The notes below the pieces were generated by a model. It was not told the DNA's origin and did not search any database. It saw nothing but the letters and a program-made list of their open reading frames with translations. A DNA stretch of 64,000 bases from Sutcliffiella halmapala (lineage in GTDB: Bacteria > Bacillota > Bacilli > Bacillales > Bacillaceae_I), in assembly GCF_002019665.1 (NCBI RefSeq), contig NZ_KV917375.1, positions 2,894,702-2,958,701 on the forward strand, in the 5' to 3' direction. Each line of letters opens with the position of its first letter. The stretch's first letter is position 1. Positions 33,939 to 43,503 of this stretch are shown here, one piece after another. The translations under genes and the position numbers were made by a program.

Positions 33939-35809
33939 TATGCCTTCGCCCCCTTGTCGTCATCTTCATCTAAAAGGTCTTCCTTATGAATATGATACCC
34001 ATGATCGTCGATAATTGAACGGAAGAACATTGCTCCAAATGTAATCAATAATCCGATAATCATGACTGGGATACCCCATCCAAAGTCGTTTTTGTAAAGA
34101 ATTCCAAAAGCGGAAATAAATAATCCAAGAGATATGATGAATGGAAGAATCGATCCATTTGGCATATGGATATCACCAACTGGTTCTGCAGGAGTCATAC
34201 CTTTTTTACCTTCCATTTTCTCTACCCAAAGTGGATCTAAACCACGAACAAGTGGTGTTTGCTTAAAGTTATATTCTGGTGGTGGTGAAGGAATTGTCCA
34301 CTCTAATGTACGACCATATCCCCACGCATCGCCAGCACAAGTTTGTTTGCTTAATGCTGTTTTAATAATGTTAACTAACAAGACAATAGTTGCTATTGCC
34401 ATTAAGAATGCACCAATTGTACTTACTAAGTTAGCAAAGTCCCAACCTTGTTCACCCTTAAAGGTAAATACACGGCGTGGCATTCCCATTAAACCTAAGA
34501 AATGTTGGATAAAGAATGTTAAATGGAAACCAGAGAAGAATAACCAGAATGTAATTTTTCCTAATTTTTCATCTAACATTTTTCCAAAGATTTTCGGGTA
34601 CCAGTAATGTAAACCAGCGAATAGACCGAATACTACTCCCCCAACAATTACATAGTGGAAGTGAGCTACTACGAAATAAGAATCATGATATTGATAATCA
34701 GCTGCCGCAGATGCTAGCATAACCCCTGTTACTCCACCAAGTACGAATGTTGGAATAAAGGCAATAGACCAAAGCATTGCAGTATTGATTTTCAACTGTC
34801 CGCCCCACATCGTAAAGAGCCAGTTAAATATTTTTATACCAGTAGGTACGGCAATTGCCATCGTTGCAACGGCAAAAATCGCGTTTGCAATTGGCCCTAG
34901 TCCTGTTGTGAACATATGGTGAGCCCATACCATGAAACCTAAGAAACCGATTAATACGGTTGCGAATACCATGGATGAATATCCAAATAAACGCTTCTTA
35001 GAGAAGGTAGAAAATACATCAGAGAAAATACCGAACGCCGGCAAGATCAATATGTATACTTCTGGGTGACCAAAAATCCAGAATAAATGCTCCCAAATTA
35101 CCGTATTACCACCAAGAGTTGGATCAAAGAATGCTGAACCGAAAAGACGATCGAACATTAATAATGCTAATCCTACTGTAAGTGGAGGGAAAGCAAAAAG
35201 AATAAGTGCTGATGCTACAAACGTAGACCAAGTGAATAATGGCATACGCATATACGTCATACCAGGTGCGCGCATATTAATGATGGTTACTAAGAAGTTA
35301 ATTCCACCGATTAATGTCCCGATCCCTGATATTTGTAAACCTAATGCATAGAAATCAATCCCGTGACCAGGTGAGGCCAATGATAAGGACGCATAGGATG
35401 TCCAACCTGCATCGGGAGCTCCACCTAAGAACCAACTTAAGTTTAAGAATACTCCTCCAAAGAAGAATAGCCAAAAACCTAATGCGTTAATAAATGGAAA
35501 AGCAACGTCACGAGCACCTATTTGCAATGGAACAGCAGCGTTCATAAAAGCAAATAGCAATGGCATCGCAGCTAGGAATATCATGGTTGTACCATGCATT
35601 GTAAGTATTTCATTATAAAGTCCAGCAGCAACAAAGCCACTATCTGGTACTGCTAATTGGATACGAATAATCATCGCTTCCACACCACCGACGATAAAGA
35701 AGAAGCCGCCGGCTATTAAGTAAAGGATGGCAATTTTCTTATGGTCAACCGTAGTTAAATAATCCCATACCGTTGCGCCAAATCCCTTTTTCTGTGCTAA
35801 CGTACTCAC
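33938..35809 (-). CDS. ctaD: Cytochrome c oxidase subunit I
   Basis: Catalytic subunit of the proton-pumping caa3 oxidase, holding heme a and the heme a3-CuB centre. 623 residues with at least twelve helices plus a C-terminal extension. Visible landmarks: LTMHGTTMIFL (heme a ligand histidine), HLFWIFGHPEVYILILP with the cross-linked His-Tyr pair, WAHHMFT (CuB histidines) and VAHFHYVI (heme ligands). The start is GTG with AAGGAGG 7 bases upstream. Confidence 0.98.
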   Translation of the reverse strand: MSTLAQKKGFGATVWDYLTTVDHKKIAILYLIAGGFFFIVGGVEAMIIRIQLAVPDSGFVAAGLYNEILTMHGTTMIFLAAMPLLFAFMNAAVPLQIGARDVAFPFINALGFWLFFFGGVFLNLSWFLGGAPDAGWTSYASLSLASPGHGIDFYALGLQISGIGTLIGGINFLVTIINMRAPGMTYMRMPLFTWSTFVASALILFAFPPLTVGLALLMFDRLFGSAFFDPTLGGNTVIWEHLFWIFGHPEVYILILPAFGIFSDVFSTFSKKRLFGYSSMVFATVLIGFLGFMVWAHHMFTTGLGPIANAIFAVATMAIAVPTGIKIFNWLFTMWGGQLKINTAMLWSIAFIPTFVLGGVTGVMLASAAADYQYHDSYFVVAHFHYVIVGGVVFGLFAGLHYWYPKIFGKMLDEKLGKITFWLFFSGFHLTFFIQHFLGLMGMPRRVFTFKGEQGWDFANLVSTIGAFLMAIATIVLLVNIIKTALSKQTCAGDAWGYGRTLEWTIPSPPPEYNFKQTPLVRGLDPLWVEKMEGKKGMTPAEPVGDIHMPNGSILPFIISLGLFISAFGILYKNDFGWGIPVMIIGLLITFGAMFFRSIIDDHGYHIHKEDLLDEDDDKGAKA

Positions 35810-35833
35810 AATGTAACCTCCTTTTCAAAAAAT

Positions 35834-36880
35834 CTATTCAACTTTTAATTCTGACAGATATTCAACAAGTGCATCAATTTCTGATTCATTTAGCTTAGGG
35901 TACATACCTGTCATTTTATTTGCTGGTTTAAACGCTTCTGGATCTCTCAACCATTCAGCAACTTTTTCAGGTGTGTTTTTTTCATGTCCAGCAACCATCT
36001 CTCTGCTACCAAAGTTAGCTAAGTTGGGAGCTACACTTGCTTGATCCCCAGAAATTGCATGGCACGTAATACAGCTTTGAGCGAAGATTTCTTCTCCAGC
36101 TTGTGCTAATTCTGATTCAGCAACATGTTCAACGTTTTGCATTTTCTCAATCCATTGATCAAATTCTGCACGAGACACTGTTTTTACTTTGAAATCCATT
36201 AAAGCATGAGATGGTCCACATAACTCTGCACACTTACCAAAGAACAGATTTTCTGCTTGCCCAACTCGTTCAGAGTCAAATTCTAACCAGAAACGGTTTA
36301 CGTTATCTGTGTTTGTATCTAACTTCCCTCCAGCTGAAGGAATCCAGAATGAGTGTTTAACATCACTAGCTTGTAAGTTAAAATAAATCTTCTCATCTGT
36401 TGGTACGTAAAGGTCTTGACTTGTTACTACTCCATAACCTGGGTATTCAAACTCCCACCAGTATAGGTGTGCAGTAACATCAACTACTAGTGCTTCTGAC
36501 TCTTCATTATCCATTTCTGCTACATCAGCTAAATGGAATGTGTAAGATACAGTTGGAACTGCTAGGATAAGTAGTAATAAAATCGGAATAACAGTCCACG
36601 TAATTTCTAATTTGTGGCTTCCTTCTACTTGTTTAGGAATGCGTTCTTCTTCTCCATCACGCTGACGAAACTTAACTACAACGTAAACGAAGATAATGGT
36701 AACAACCACTACTACAAGAATCATAACTGCTGAACTTAACAAGATTAGTGATTTTTGCATATCTGCTACCTCACCAACCGGCTGAAGTGTAGATAAGAAT
36801 GGTTTACCACAGCCTGCTAAGAATAGCGCCATTACACTAAAAAGCGATAGAATTCGCCAATTTGGTAGCCATTTCTTCAT
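35834..36880 (-). CDS. ctaC: Cytochrome c oxidase subunit II with fused cytochrome c domain
   Basis: CuA-bearing subunit of caa3 oxidase, 348 residues. It is a lipoprotein (lipobox L-A-G-C, cysteine 24), has two membrane helices (about 44-70 and 93-115), a cupredoxin domain with CuA ligands H176, C217, E219, C221, H225 and M228 (counting from this start), and a C-terminal cytochrome c domain with C-I-T-C-H at 270-274 and a methionine-containing segment NKMTGMYPKL. The fusion marks the caa3 type. The ATG has GAGGGG 12 bases upstream. Confidence 0.97.
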   Translation of the reverse strand: MKKWLPNWRILSLFSVMALFLAGCGKPFLSTLQPVGEVADMQKSLILLSSAVMILVVVVVTIIFVYVVVKFRQRDGEEERIPKQVEGSHKLEITWTVIPILLLLILAVPTVSYTFHLADVAEMDNEESEALVVDVTAHLYWWEFEYPGYGVVTSQDLYVPTDEKIYFNLQASDVKHSFWIPSAGGKLDTNTDNVNRFWLEFDSERVGQAENLFFGKCAELCGPSHALMDFKVKTVSRAEFDQWIEKMQNVEHVAESELAQAGEEIFAQSCITCHAISGDQASVAPNLANFGSREMVAGHEKNTPEKVAEWLRDPEAFKPANKMTGMYPKLNESEIDALVEYLSELKVE

Positions 36881-37010
36881 AGCTTAATCAAACCCCTCTT
36901 TCATATTTAGTAAGTGAAGTAGAATGTATTGATAAATTCCTTCAAATCTTTCGAGAAAGAATCTAATCATAACTTAATAGCGCACAAGCGCCTAAGATTA
37001 GCCTCGTCTT

Positions 37011-37068
37011 ACATAAGGCATTTTCCGGCAGAGGTCGCAAATGACCTCTGCTGGAAAATGCCTTATGT
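37011..37068. repeat. 26-bp-arm palindrome between ctaC and ctaB
   Basis: ACATAAGGCATTTTCC... pairs with ...GGAAAATGCCTTATGT: arms 37011-37036 and 37043-37068, 25 of 26 positions complementary, loop GCAAAT. The single mismatch becomes a G-U pair in plus-strand RNA. The flanks GCGCACAAGCGCC (36981) and TTTGCGCACTCG (37120) resemble a dispersed Bacillus element with CATAAG-containing palindromes. No T run follows. The rest of 36881-37210 holds no supported gene. Confidence 0.7.
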
Positions 37069-37210
37069 CCTGAAGGCCAAAATTTAAAGATTTGTTTTTT
37101 AATTAATGGGTTACGTATTTGCGCACTCGTTTTCAACGCGAATTTTGCACTCATTTGTTACTATACCACAGGTTGTGCACTTTCACGCTTGCTCTTTATG
37201 CATTCAGTGA

Positions 37211-37259
37211 AAAAAAGACAGTCATTCCTAACTTAAGAAATGGAAATATAACTGTCTTT
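37211..37259 (-). terminator. Terminator after ctaB
   Basis: AAAGACAGT / ACTGTCTTT arms around 28 bases, followed on the minus strand by seven T; it separates ctaB from ctaCDEFG. Confidence 0.7.
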
Positions 37260-37263
37260 ACTT

Positions 37264-38199
37264 TTAAATGATTGTAACAATAATCATCGAGACAAAAAGA
37301 ATAGTGAGATAATTTAAAGAATAGACAAACATGAGTGTAGCCCACTTCATCTCATTTTTCATTTTAAATCCAGCGAAACTTAAAGCCAACCATCCAATAT
37401 TCAATACGGTTGCTAATACTACAAATGCTAGACCTAATTCAAACAAATAGAAAGGTAGTGGTAATAAACAGGCTACCCAGACTAACATTTGTCTTCTAGT
37501 AATGTTAAAACCATGTACAACTGGAAGCATTGGGATCCCAGCATTTCGGTACTCCTCACAGCGACGAATCGCAATTGCTAAGAAGTGAGGGATCTGCCAA
37601 ACAAACATAATGAAAAATAATACCCAAGCGATATAAGAAAGATTTGCATCAACTGCTGCCCAACCAATTAAAGGTGGTACTGCACCTGAAATACTTCCAA
37701 CTACCGTATTAAGTGTATTTCTCCTCTTTGACCACATTGAATAAAGAACTACATAAGTGAAAGCACCAATTAATCCTATTACTGCTGCCGTTATAGTTGT
37801 AAGAGCTAAGAGAATTGTACCAACAGCTGTTAAACCAATACCCAAATATAATGCACCTTTTGGATTCATTCTCCCAGTAACCGTTGGTCGATTCTTTGTT
37901 CTTGTCATTAGATGATCAATATCACGGTCAATATAGTTATTTAAGCTGCATGATCCTGCTATAACTAGTGAAGATCCAATAATAGTGAGTAGAACAATAT
38001 CTATATTGGCAATAAAACTCCTTTGGGTAAAAAATAACGCTAACCAAAGGCCAGTAAAAGTTGTTATAAAATTAGAATTTACAATTCCTATTTTAATAAG
38101 CGCTAAGAAGTCTTTCCATGCAGAATTCACTTCTTTATCTTGAGGACGGTCATCTGTCAACGAAGCAGAATCTTGATCCAAAGTCCTCAAATTTGCCAT
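37264..38199 (-). CDS. ctaB: Protoheme IX farnesyltransferase (heme O synthase)
   Basis: UbiA-family membrane prenyltransferase that adds farnesyl to heme b, the step before heme A synthase. 311 residues with about eight helices. The two aspartate-rich motifs are [19 protein letters not shown] near residue 87 and the second loop near [25 protein letters not shown] precedes the ATG. It is divergent from ctaA, sharing a 490-bp regulatory region. Confidence 0.96.
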   Translation of the reverse strand: MANLRTLDQDSASLTDDRPQDKEVNSAWKDFLALIKIGIVNSNFITTFTGLWLALFFTQRSFIANIDIVLLTIIGSSLVIAGSCSLNNYIDRDIDHLMTRTKNRPTVTGRMNPKGALYLGIGLTAVGTILLALTTITAAVIGLIGAFTYVVLYSMWSKRRNTLNTVVGSISGAVPPLIGWAAVDANLSYIAWVLFFIMFVWQIPHFLAIAIRRCEEYRNAGIPMLPVVHGFNITRRQMLVWVACLLPLPFYLFELGLAFVVLATVLNIGWLALSFAGFKMKNEMKWATLMFVYSLNYLTILFVSMIIVTII

Positions 38200-38268
38200 T
38201 TGTATTCCTCCTTTGAACCTTGCTAAATGTGCTAATTCACTTCTAATTTAAAAATGCTAGCAGAAAAA

Positions 38269-38283
38269 ATGAATCCGTTTCCA
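38269..38283. promoter_or_regulatory. cre-like CcpA site between ctaB and ctaA
   Basis: ATGAATCCGTTTCCA matches WTGNAANCGNWNNCW with one mismatch. It is 70 bases upstream of ctaB. CcpA-mediated glucose repression of the cta cluster is known in B. subtilis. Confidence 0.5.
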
Positions 38284-38359
38284 CTAAGTGTGCACATACG
38301 AAAACACAAGGATGTCACATAACATTCTCTCTGTATATTAAATCATATTTGCCTAAAAC

Positions 38360-38368
38360 TTTGTGAAT
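38360..38368 (+). promoter_or_regulatory. ResD-like binding sequence upstream of ctaA
   Basis: TTTGTGAAT, as reported for ResD sites of B. subtilis, with a partial second copy TTTGTGTCA at 38393. ResD activates ctaA in B. subtilis. Short motif, so tentative. Confidence 0.4.
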
Positions 38369-38578
38369 TATATTTGAAGAAAATATGACTAATTTGTGTC
38401 ACCTAGAAAGAATGATACATACACTCGTTAAATCATTATATAATAGGGTTTGTTGAGATTCTTGACTTAATGTTTACAACCATCACAACAAGTCCCTTAT
38501 ATATTTCTAGCAAACTCCACAGCAATATTCAACCTTTTTCACGATAATATTTACCCTTTTGTAAACTTACCTAGGATA

Positions 38579-38607
38579 TTGTCAATTATCGTTGGATTGT
38601 GTAGTAT
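38579..38607 (+). promoter_or_regulatory. Probable sigma-A promoter of ctaA
   Basis: TTGTCA, 17-base spacer, TAGTAT, about 80 bases before the ctaA start. The remainder of 38200-38578 holds the cre-like and ResD-like sites but no gene. Confidence 0.55.
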
Positions 38608-38690
38608 TGGGAGGACGTTTACTATTTTACCACTTCCACTACTTTTTTTGTATAAGGGAAAAATAAATTCTTTATAAGAAGGTGAATCGA

Positions 38691-39614
38691 TTGTCTAGAT
38701 TATTAAAATGGTTCGCCGTTTGTACGTCTATTGTCATGCTTTTTGTCTTAATCGGGGGAGCACTTGTAACAAAAACTGGATCTGGTATGGGATGTGGAAA
38801 CTCCTGGCCGCTATGTCACGGAGAATTAATCCCTACTAATATTAACTTTGAGCTTATTGTAGAATTAAGTCATCGCATCGTTTCAGGACTAGCTGCGATT
38901 ATGGTACTAACTTTAGCTATTTGGGCTTGGAAAGTAATTGGGCATAAAAGAGAAACGAAATTTCTAGCACTATTATCTTTTGCCGTCCTAATACTTCAAG
39001 CACTTATTGGAGCAGCCGCAGTTTTATGGGGACAATCATCCGCAGTATTAGCACTTCATTTTGGGATTTCCCTTGTATCTTTCGCATCTGTTTTCTTGCT
39101 GACTCTACTAATATTTGAAGCTGATAAGCGTTTTGATGCTGAATCCTTAATAATTGACCGCCGAATGTCCTTTCATATTATTGGTATTATTACCTATTGT
39201 TATATGGTTGTATATACCGGCGCATTAGTTCGCCATGTTGGTGCAAGCTTAGCATGCCCTAGTTGGCCAACATGTACCCGAAACGGACTAGGAATTCCTA
39301 CACAAATGCATGAATGGATTCAAATGGGACACCGAGCTGCAGCTGGTTTAATTGTAGTGTGGATTTTGTACGTTACGATTCTAGCTTTTAAAAAGTATAA
39401 GCATCAGCCTGTTATTTATCGAGGGTGGCTGATTTGTACAGGACTTGTATTATTTCAAGCAACAACTGGCGCTTTAGTCGTCTTAACAAAGTTGAATATT
39501 TTCGTATCTTTGCTACATGCATTAATTATTTCTTGCCTGTTTGGTGTGTTGAGTTATCTATTGATGCTCGTAACTAGAAACAAGAATAATATACGAAAAC
39601 AAGAACAAAAGTAA
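38691..39614 (+). CDS. ctaA: Heme A synthase, TTG start
   Basis: Oxidises the C8 methyl of heme O to the formyl of heme A. 307 residues, eight membrane helices in two homologous halves. The first extracellular loop has [12 protein letters not shown], the conserved cysteine pair, and the matching loop in the second half has LACPSWPTC; histidines in [29 protein letters not shown] and SLLHALIIS are the heme ligands. The TTG at 38691 is preferred over the GTG at 38682 because AGAAGGTG lies 7 bases before it and overlaps the GTG. Confidence 0.95.
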   Translation: MSRLLKWFAVCTSIVMLFVLIGGALVTKTGSGMGCGNSWPLCHGELIPTNINFELIVELSHRIVSGLAAIMVLTLAIWAWKVIGHKRETKFLALLSFAVLILQALIGAAAVLWGQSSAVLALHFGISLVSFASVFLLTLLIFEADKRFDAESLIIDRRMSFHIIGIITYCYMVVYTGALVRHVGASLACPSWPTCTRNGLGIPTQMHEWIQMGHRAAAGLIVVWILYVTILAFKKYKHQPVIYRGWLICTGLVLFQATTGALVVLTKLNIFVSLLHALIISCLFGVLSYLLMLVTRNKNNIRKQEQK

Positions 39615-39652
39615 AAAGCGAGTGGATCATTTTCATAGATCCCTCGCTTTTT
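39613..39652 (+). terminator. Terminator of ctaA
   Basis: AAAAAGCGAGtGGATC / GATCCcTCGCTTTTT arms and a T run, overlapping the stop codon region. Confidence 0.9.
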
Positions 39653-39669
39653 ATTTGTTTATTTTTTCT

Positions 39670-39742
39670 GGCCCTATTAAACACCGCTGTTGATTTCCGC
39701 ACGTGGCTTCGCTTTCCGTGGGGGCTTACGAGATCCTCCTGA
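39670..39742. repeat. Dispersed palindromic repeat, copy C (left part)
   Basis: GGCCCTATTAAACACCGCTG and the following bases to CTTTCCGTGGGGGC match the left end of copy B (26353) with few changes; similarity ends near 39742, so the right part is lost. Confidence 0.7.
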
Positions 39743-39782
39743 TGTATCTGATATTGACACAGGATTTATTTGATAACTTCCA

Positions 39783-39826
39783 AAAAAGCCCTGCAAGTGT
39801 GTTAGTAAACACTTGCAGGGCTTTTT
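39783..39826 (-). terminator. Terminator of the pyruvate carboxylase gene
   Basis: AAAAAGCCCTGCAAGTGT / ACACTTGCAGGGCTTTTT arms, 18 bp, loop of 8. Confidence 0.93.
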
Positions 39827-39828
39827 GT

Positions 39829-42800
39829 TTAACCTTTTGTTACTTCAATCAATAAATCTCCAGTTGCAATTGCTTCACCGGCACTTAAATAGATATCTTT
39901 AACTGTTCCACTAAATGGAGCTTGGACTGTTGTTTCCATTTTCATGGCTTCGGTAATTAATAGATGGTCACCTTTTGTTACTTTTTCACCCTTTTCTACG
40001 AGCACCTTGATGACAGTTCCTGGCATCGTAGCACCAATATGTGAAGGATTACTTGCTTCTGCTTTTGCTTTAGCGATAACCGTTGATTTAACATTTTCAT
40101 CTTTAATGTTAACCTCACGTGGTTGTCCATTTAATTCAAAATAAACAACTCTTGTACCATCTTTTTGAGGTTCGCCAATGGATACTAGCTTAACCATTAG
40201 TGTTTTACCTTGTTCAATTTCCACTTGTATTTCTTCCCCAAGTCTCATGCCATAAAGGAAAGTAGGAGTATCAATAACAGATACGTTTCCATATTGCTCA
40301 TATTTCTTGTGGTAATCTAAAAATACTTTTGGATAAAGTGCATAGGCAATCATTTCGTGACTTGTAACCTGACGCTTCAATGTATCAAATAGTTTCTGAC
40401 TAATTTCATCAAAATCGACATCATCAAGTAATTCTCCAGGGCGAACTGTTATTGGTGATTTTCCTTTTAAGATTACCTGTTGTAACTTTTCTGGAAAACC
40501 TCCATGTGCTTGTCCTAATGATCCTTCGAATAATTCAATAACGGAATCAGGAAAATCAATAGATTGTCCCCTTGCTAGCACATCTTCCTCAGAAAGGTTG
40601 TTTTGCACCATAAATAAGGCCATATCACCGACAACTTTAGAAGAAGGAGTTACTTTAACAATATCACCAAACATATCATTAACTCGACGATACATTTCTT
40701 TTACTTCTTCCCAGCGTTCACCCAGACCTACAGCTTTCGCTTGCTGCTGAAGGTTACTATACTGCCCACCAGGCATTTCATGCTTATACACTTCCGTGTG
40801 CGGACTCATCATACCACTTTCAAAATCACTGTAGTATTTACGAACATCCTCCCAATAATGAGAAAGCTCTTCTAGTGCTTGAATAGAAACATCTGGTTTA
40901 CGGTCTGTTTCCTCCAGTGCGTAGTATAGTGTGTTCGCACTCGGCTGTGAAGTTAATCCAGACATAGAACTAATAGCAACGTCCACTATGTCAACACCGG
41001 CTTCAATTGCCTTGGCATACATATAAATTCCGTTTCCACTTGTATCATGAGTATGAAGGTGAATTGGAATATCGATTGTCTCTTTTAATGTAGATATTAG
41101 GCGATAAGCTGCTTGAGGTTTTAGTAACCCAGCCATATCTTTTATTGCAAGAATATGTGCCCCACTTCGCTCTAATTCTTTTGCTAATTCACAATAGTAA
41201 TTTAAATCATATTTTGTTCGTGATGAATCGTTAATATCACCTGTATAGCAAATTGCCGCTTCTGCAATTTTTCCAGTATCTCTCACTGCATCAATTGCTA
41301 ATGTCATACCCTTTACCCAGTTTAAACTATCAAAAATTCTAAATACATCGACACCTGCATGTGCTGACTTCTCCACAAATTCTTTAATTAAATTATCTGG
41401 ATAGTTCTTATAACCTACTGCATTTGAGGCACGTAATAGCATTTGAAACAACACATTAGGTGCTTTCTCTCTTAATGTTAAAAGGCGATCCCATGGATCT
41501 TCACTTAAGAATCTGTATGCTACATCAAAAGTGGCACCTCCCCACATTTCCATAGAAAAGAGATTTGGCAGTAATCTTGCCGTTGGTTCCGCGATTTGTC
41601 TAATGTCGTTCGTTCTCAATCGTGTCGCCAATAAAGATTGATGCGCATCTCTAAACGTGGTGTCTGTTAAAAGTACTTCCTTTTGATCTGTAATCCATTT
41701 AACTAAGCCATCAGCGCCTCGCTCGTCCAAAATTTGTTTAGAGCCTTGTGGAATCGGATCCGTTATTTTCACTTTTGGCATTCTTGGTTTTGCAAACAAT
41801 GGCTTTTTCTTCTTTGCTACTCCAGGAAAACCATTTACTGTGACATTCCCAATATAAGTAAGCATTTTCGTTCCACGATCTTTTAGATTAGGGAAGATAA
41901 ATAACTCTGGAGTAGTATCAATAAAGGAAGTATTATACTCTCCATTCATAAACTTAGGATGCTTTACGACATTTTCTAAAAATGGAATGTTTGTTTTGAT
42001 TCCACGAATACGGAATTCTTTCAAATTACGTTCCATTTTAGATGCTGCTTGTTCAAAAGTTAACGCCCATGTCGAGAGTTTCACTAACAAAGAATCATAG
42101 TATGGTGTAATTACTGCACCTTGATACCCATTTCCTGCATCAAGACGAACACCAAAACCACCGCCAGAACGATATGCCATAATTTTCCCGGTATCTGGCA
42201 TGAATCCGTTTAATGGATCTTCAGTAGTGACACGAGATTGAATAGCAAATCCATGTACACGTATATCCTCTTGCTTTGGAATACCTAATTTACTACTATG
42301 TAAGGCATGTCCTTCTGCAATCATGATTTGGGATTGTACGATATCTACACCCGTAACCATTTCCGTTATTGTGTGTTCAACCTGAACCCGCGGATTTACT
42401 TCAATAAAGAAGAATTCATCCCCTGAAACTAGGAACTCGACCGTTCCGGCATTAATATAATCAACATTTTTCATCAATTCAACTGCTGCATTACAAATTC
42501 GATCTCGCAACTCATCAGTTAAAGAAACGCTTGGTGCAATTTCTACTACTTTTTGATGGCGACGCTGTATCGAACAATCTCGTTCAAACAGGTGGATAAT
42601 TTCGCCATACGCGTCCCCTAAAATTTGGACTTCTATATGCTTTGGATTTTCAATTAATTTTTCTATGTACACATCATCGTTACCAAAAGCTGCTTTTGCT
42701 TCTGATTTTGCACGTTCAAAAGCCTCTTTTAACTCTGATTTACTACGAACGATACGCATTCCACGTCCACCGCCCCCAAGAGCAGCCTTTATCATAAGTG

Positions 42801-43272
42801 GAAAACCATATGTTCCGGCAAAGTCCATTACCTCATCTAAGGAATGAACTGGCCCATCTGTTCCAGGAATTACTGGAATATTAGCAAGATGTGCTTGTGT
42901 GCGTGCCTTTACCTTATCACCGAACATATCAAGATGTTTGGAAGTAGGACCAATAAAGATAATTCCTTCTTCTTCACACTTTCTAGCAAAATGTATGTTC
43001 TCTGATAAAAAACCATAGCCAGGATGAATTGCGTCAACGCCATTGGCTTTGGCAATTTCAATAATACCTTCAATATCTAAATAGGCATCAATTGGTTTCT
43101 TTCCTTCTCCCACTAAATACGCTTCATCTGCTTTATAACGATGAAACGATCCAATATCTTCGTTTGAGTAAATAGCAACAGTTCGAATTTTTAATTCTGT
43201 ACAAGCTCGAAAAACACGAATTGCAATTTCGCCGCGGTTAGCAACAAGAATCTTATTAATTTTCTTCGTCAT
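39829..43272 (-). CDS. pycA: Pyruvate carboxylase
   Basis: Anaplerotic ATP- and biotin-dependent carboxylation of pyruvate to oxaloacetate. The 1147-residue protein has the full domain order: biotin carboxylase (about 1-450: LVANRGEIAIRVFRA, KAALGGGGRGMRIV, EVNPRVQVEHTITE), carboxyltransferase (about 530-830: LLTDTTFRDAHQSLLATRLR, metal-ligand region HLHTHDTSGNG), tetramerisation region, and a C-terminal biotinyl domain with EAMKMET. The ATG has GGGGGAG upstream. Single gene with its own terminator. ftsW, its neighbour in B. subtilis, is not here. Confidence 0.98.
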   Translation of the reverse strand: MTKKINKILVANRGEIAIRVFRACTELKIRTVAIYSNEDIGSFHRYKADEAYLVGEGKKPIDAYLDIEGIIEIAKANGVDAIHPGYGFLSENIHFARKCEEEGIIFIGPTSKHLDMFGDKVKARTQAHLANIPVIPGTDGPVHSLDEVMDFAGTYGFPLMIKAALGGGGRGMRIVRSKSELKEAFERAKSEAKAAFGNDDVYIEKLIENPKHIEVQILGDAYGEIIHLFERDCSIQRRHQKVVEIAPSVSLTDELRDRICNAAVELMKNVDYINAGTVEFLVSGDEFFFIEVNPRVQVEHTITEMVTGVDIVQSQIMIAEGHALHSSKLGIPKQEDIRVHGFAIQSRVTTEDPLNGFMPDTGKIMAYRSGGGFGVRLDAGNGYQGAVITPYYDSLLVKLSTWALTFEQAASKMERNLKEFRIRGIKTNIPFLENVVKHPKFMNGEYNTSFIDTTPELFIFPNLKDRGTKMLTYIGNVTVNGFPGVAKKKKPLFAKPRMPKVKITDPIPQGSKQILDERGADGLVKWITDQKEVLLTDTTFRDAHQSLLATRLRTNDIRQIAEPTARLLPNLFSMEMWGGATFDVAYRFLSEDPWDRLLTLREKAPNVLFQMLLRASNAVGYKNYPDNLIKEFVEKSAHAGVDVFRIFDSLNWVKGMTLAIDAVRDTGKIAEAAICYTGDINDSSRTKYDLNYYCELAKELERSGAHILAIKDMAGLLKPQAAYRLISTLKETIDIPIHLHTHDTSGNGIYMYAKAIEAGVDIVDVAISSMSGLTSQPSANTLYYALEETDRKPDVSIQALEELSHYWEDVRKYYSDFESGMMSPHTEVYKHEMPGGQYSNLQQQAKAVGLGERWEEVKEMYRRVNDMFGDIVKVTPSSKVVGDMALFMVQNNLSEEDVLARGQSIDFPDSVIELFEGSLGQAHGGFPEKLQQVILKGKSPITVRPGELLDDVDFDEISQKLFDTLKRQVTSHEMIAYALYPKVFLDYHKKYEQYGNVSVIDTPTFLYGMRLGEEIQVEIEQGKTLMVKLVSIGEPQKDGTRVVYFELNGQPREVNIKDENVKSTVIAKAKAEASNPSHIGATMPGTVIKVLVEKGEKVTKGDHLLITEAMKMETTVQAPFSGTVKDIYLSAGEAIATGDLLIEVTKG

Positions 43273-43312
43273 TTTGTCTCCCCCTAGTAGCTACTTCTCT
43301 TCTGGAAAAATT

Positions 43313-43328
43313 TTGAATACTTATTCAA
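43313..43328. promoter_or_regulatory. 16-bp perfect palindrome in the pycA leader
   Basis: TTGAATACTTATTCAA lies about 40 bases upstream of pycA, just downstream of a TATAAT-like sequence (minus strand). It has operator-like symmetry, but I do not recognise the regulator. Confidence 0.35.
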
Positions 43329-43453
43329 TTTAATTTTATTATACATTATATTTTTATCTTTTTCCTTCTTTTCTTATCGGAGTAACGAAAAATGTCAAAT
43401 AATGTTTTGGTATAATCCACTCCCCTTGTCATTTCCCTTACTTAACCATAATA

Positions 43454-43497
43454 AAAACGCCCAATCAACATTTTGTAAAAAGTTGATTGGGCGTTTT
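43454..43497 (-). terminator. Terminator after ylaN
   Basis: AAAACGCCCAATCAAC / GTTGATTGGGCGTTTT, 16-bp perfect arms with a 12-base loop. Confidence 0.93.
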
Positions 43498-43503
43498 ATT
43501 TAT

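Noticed and set aside
34134-34607. 157-codon plus-strand frame opposite ctaD
   Set aside because: Antisense to a highly conserved membrane enzyme; composition follows from the other strand.
37011-37068. Terminator of ctaB or ctaC
   Set aside because: No T run on either side and the loop and arms are far longer than local terminators; ctaB has its own terminator at 37211-37259.
36963-37154. 63-codon open frame on the minus strand between ctaC and ctaB
   Set aside because: It is read through the 26-bp-arm palindrome, has no ribosome binding site and no sign of a real protein; the frame is a by-product of the repeat.
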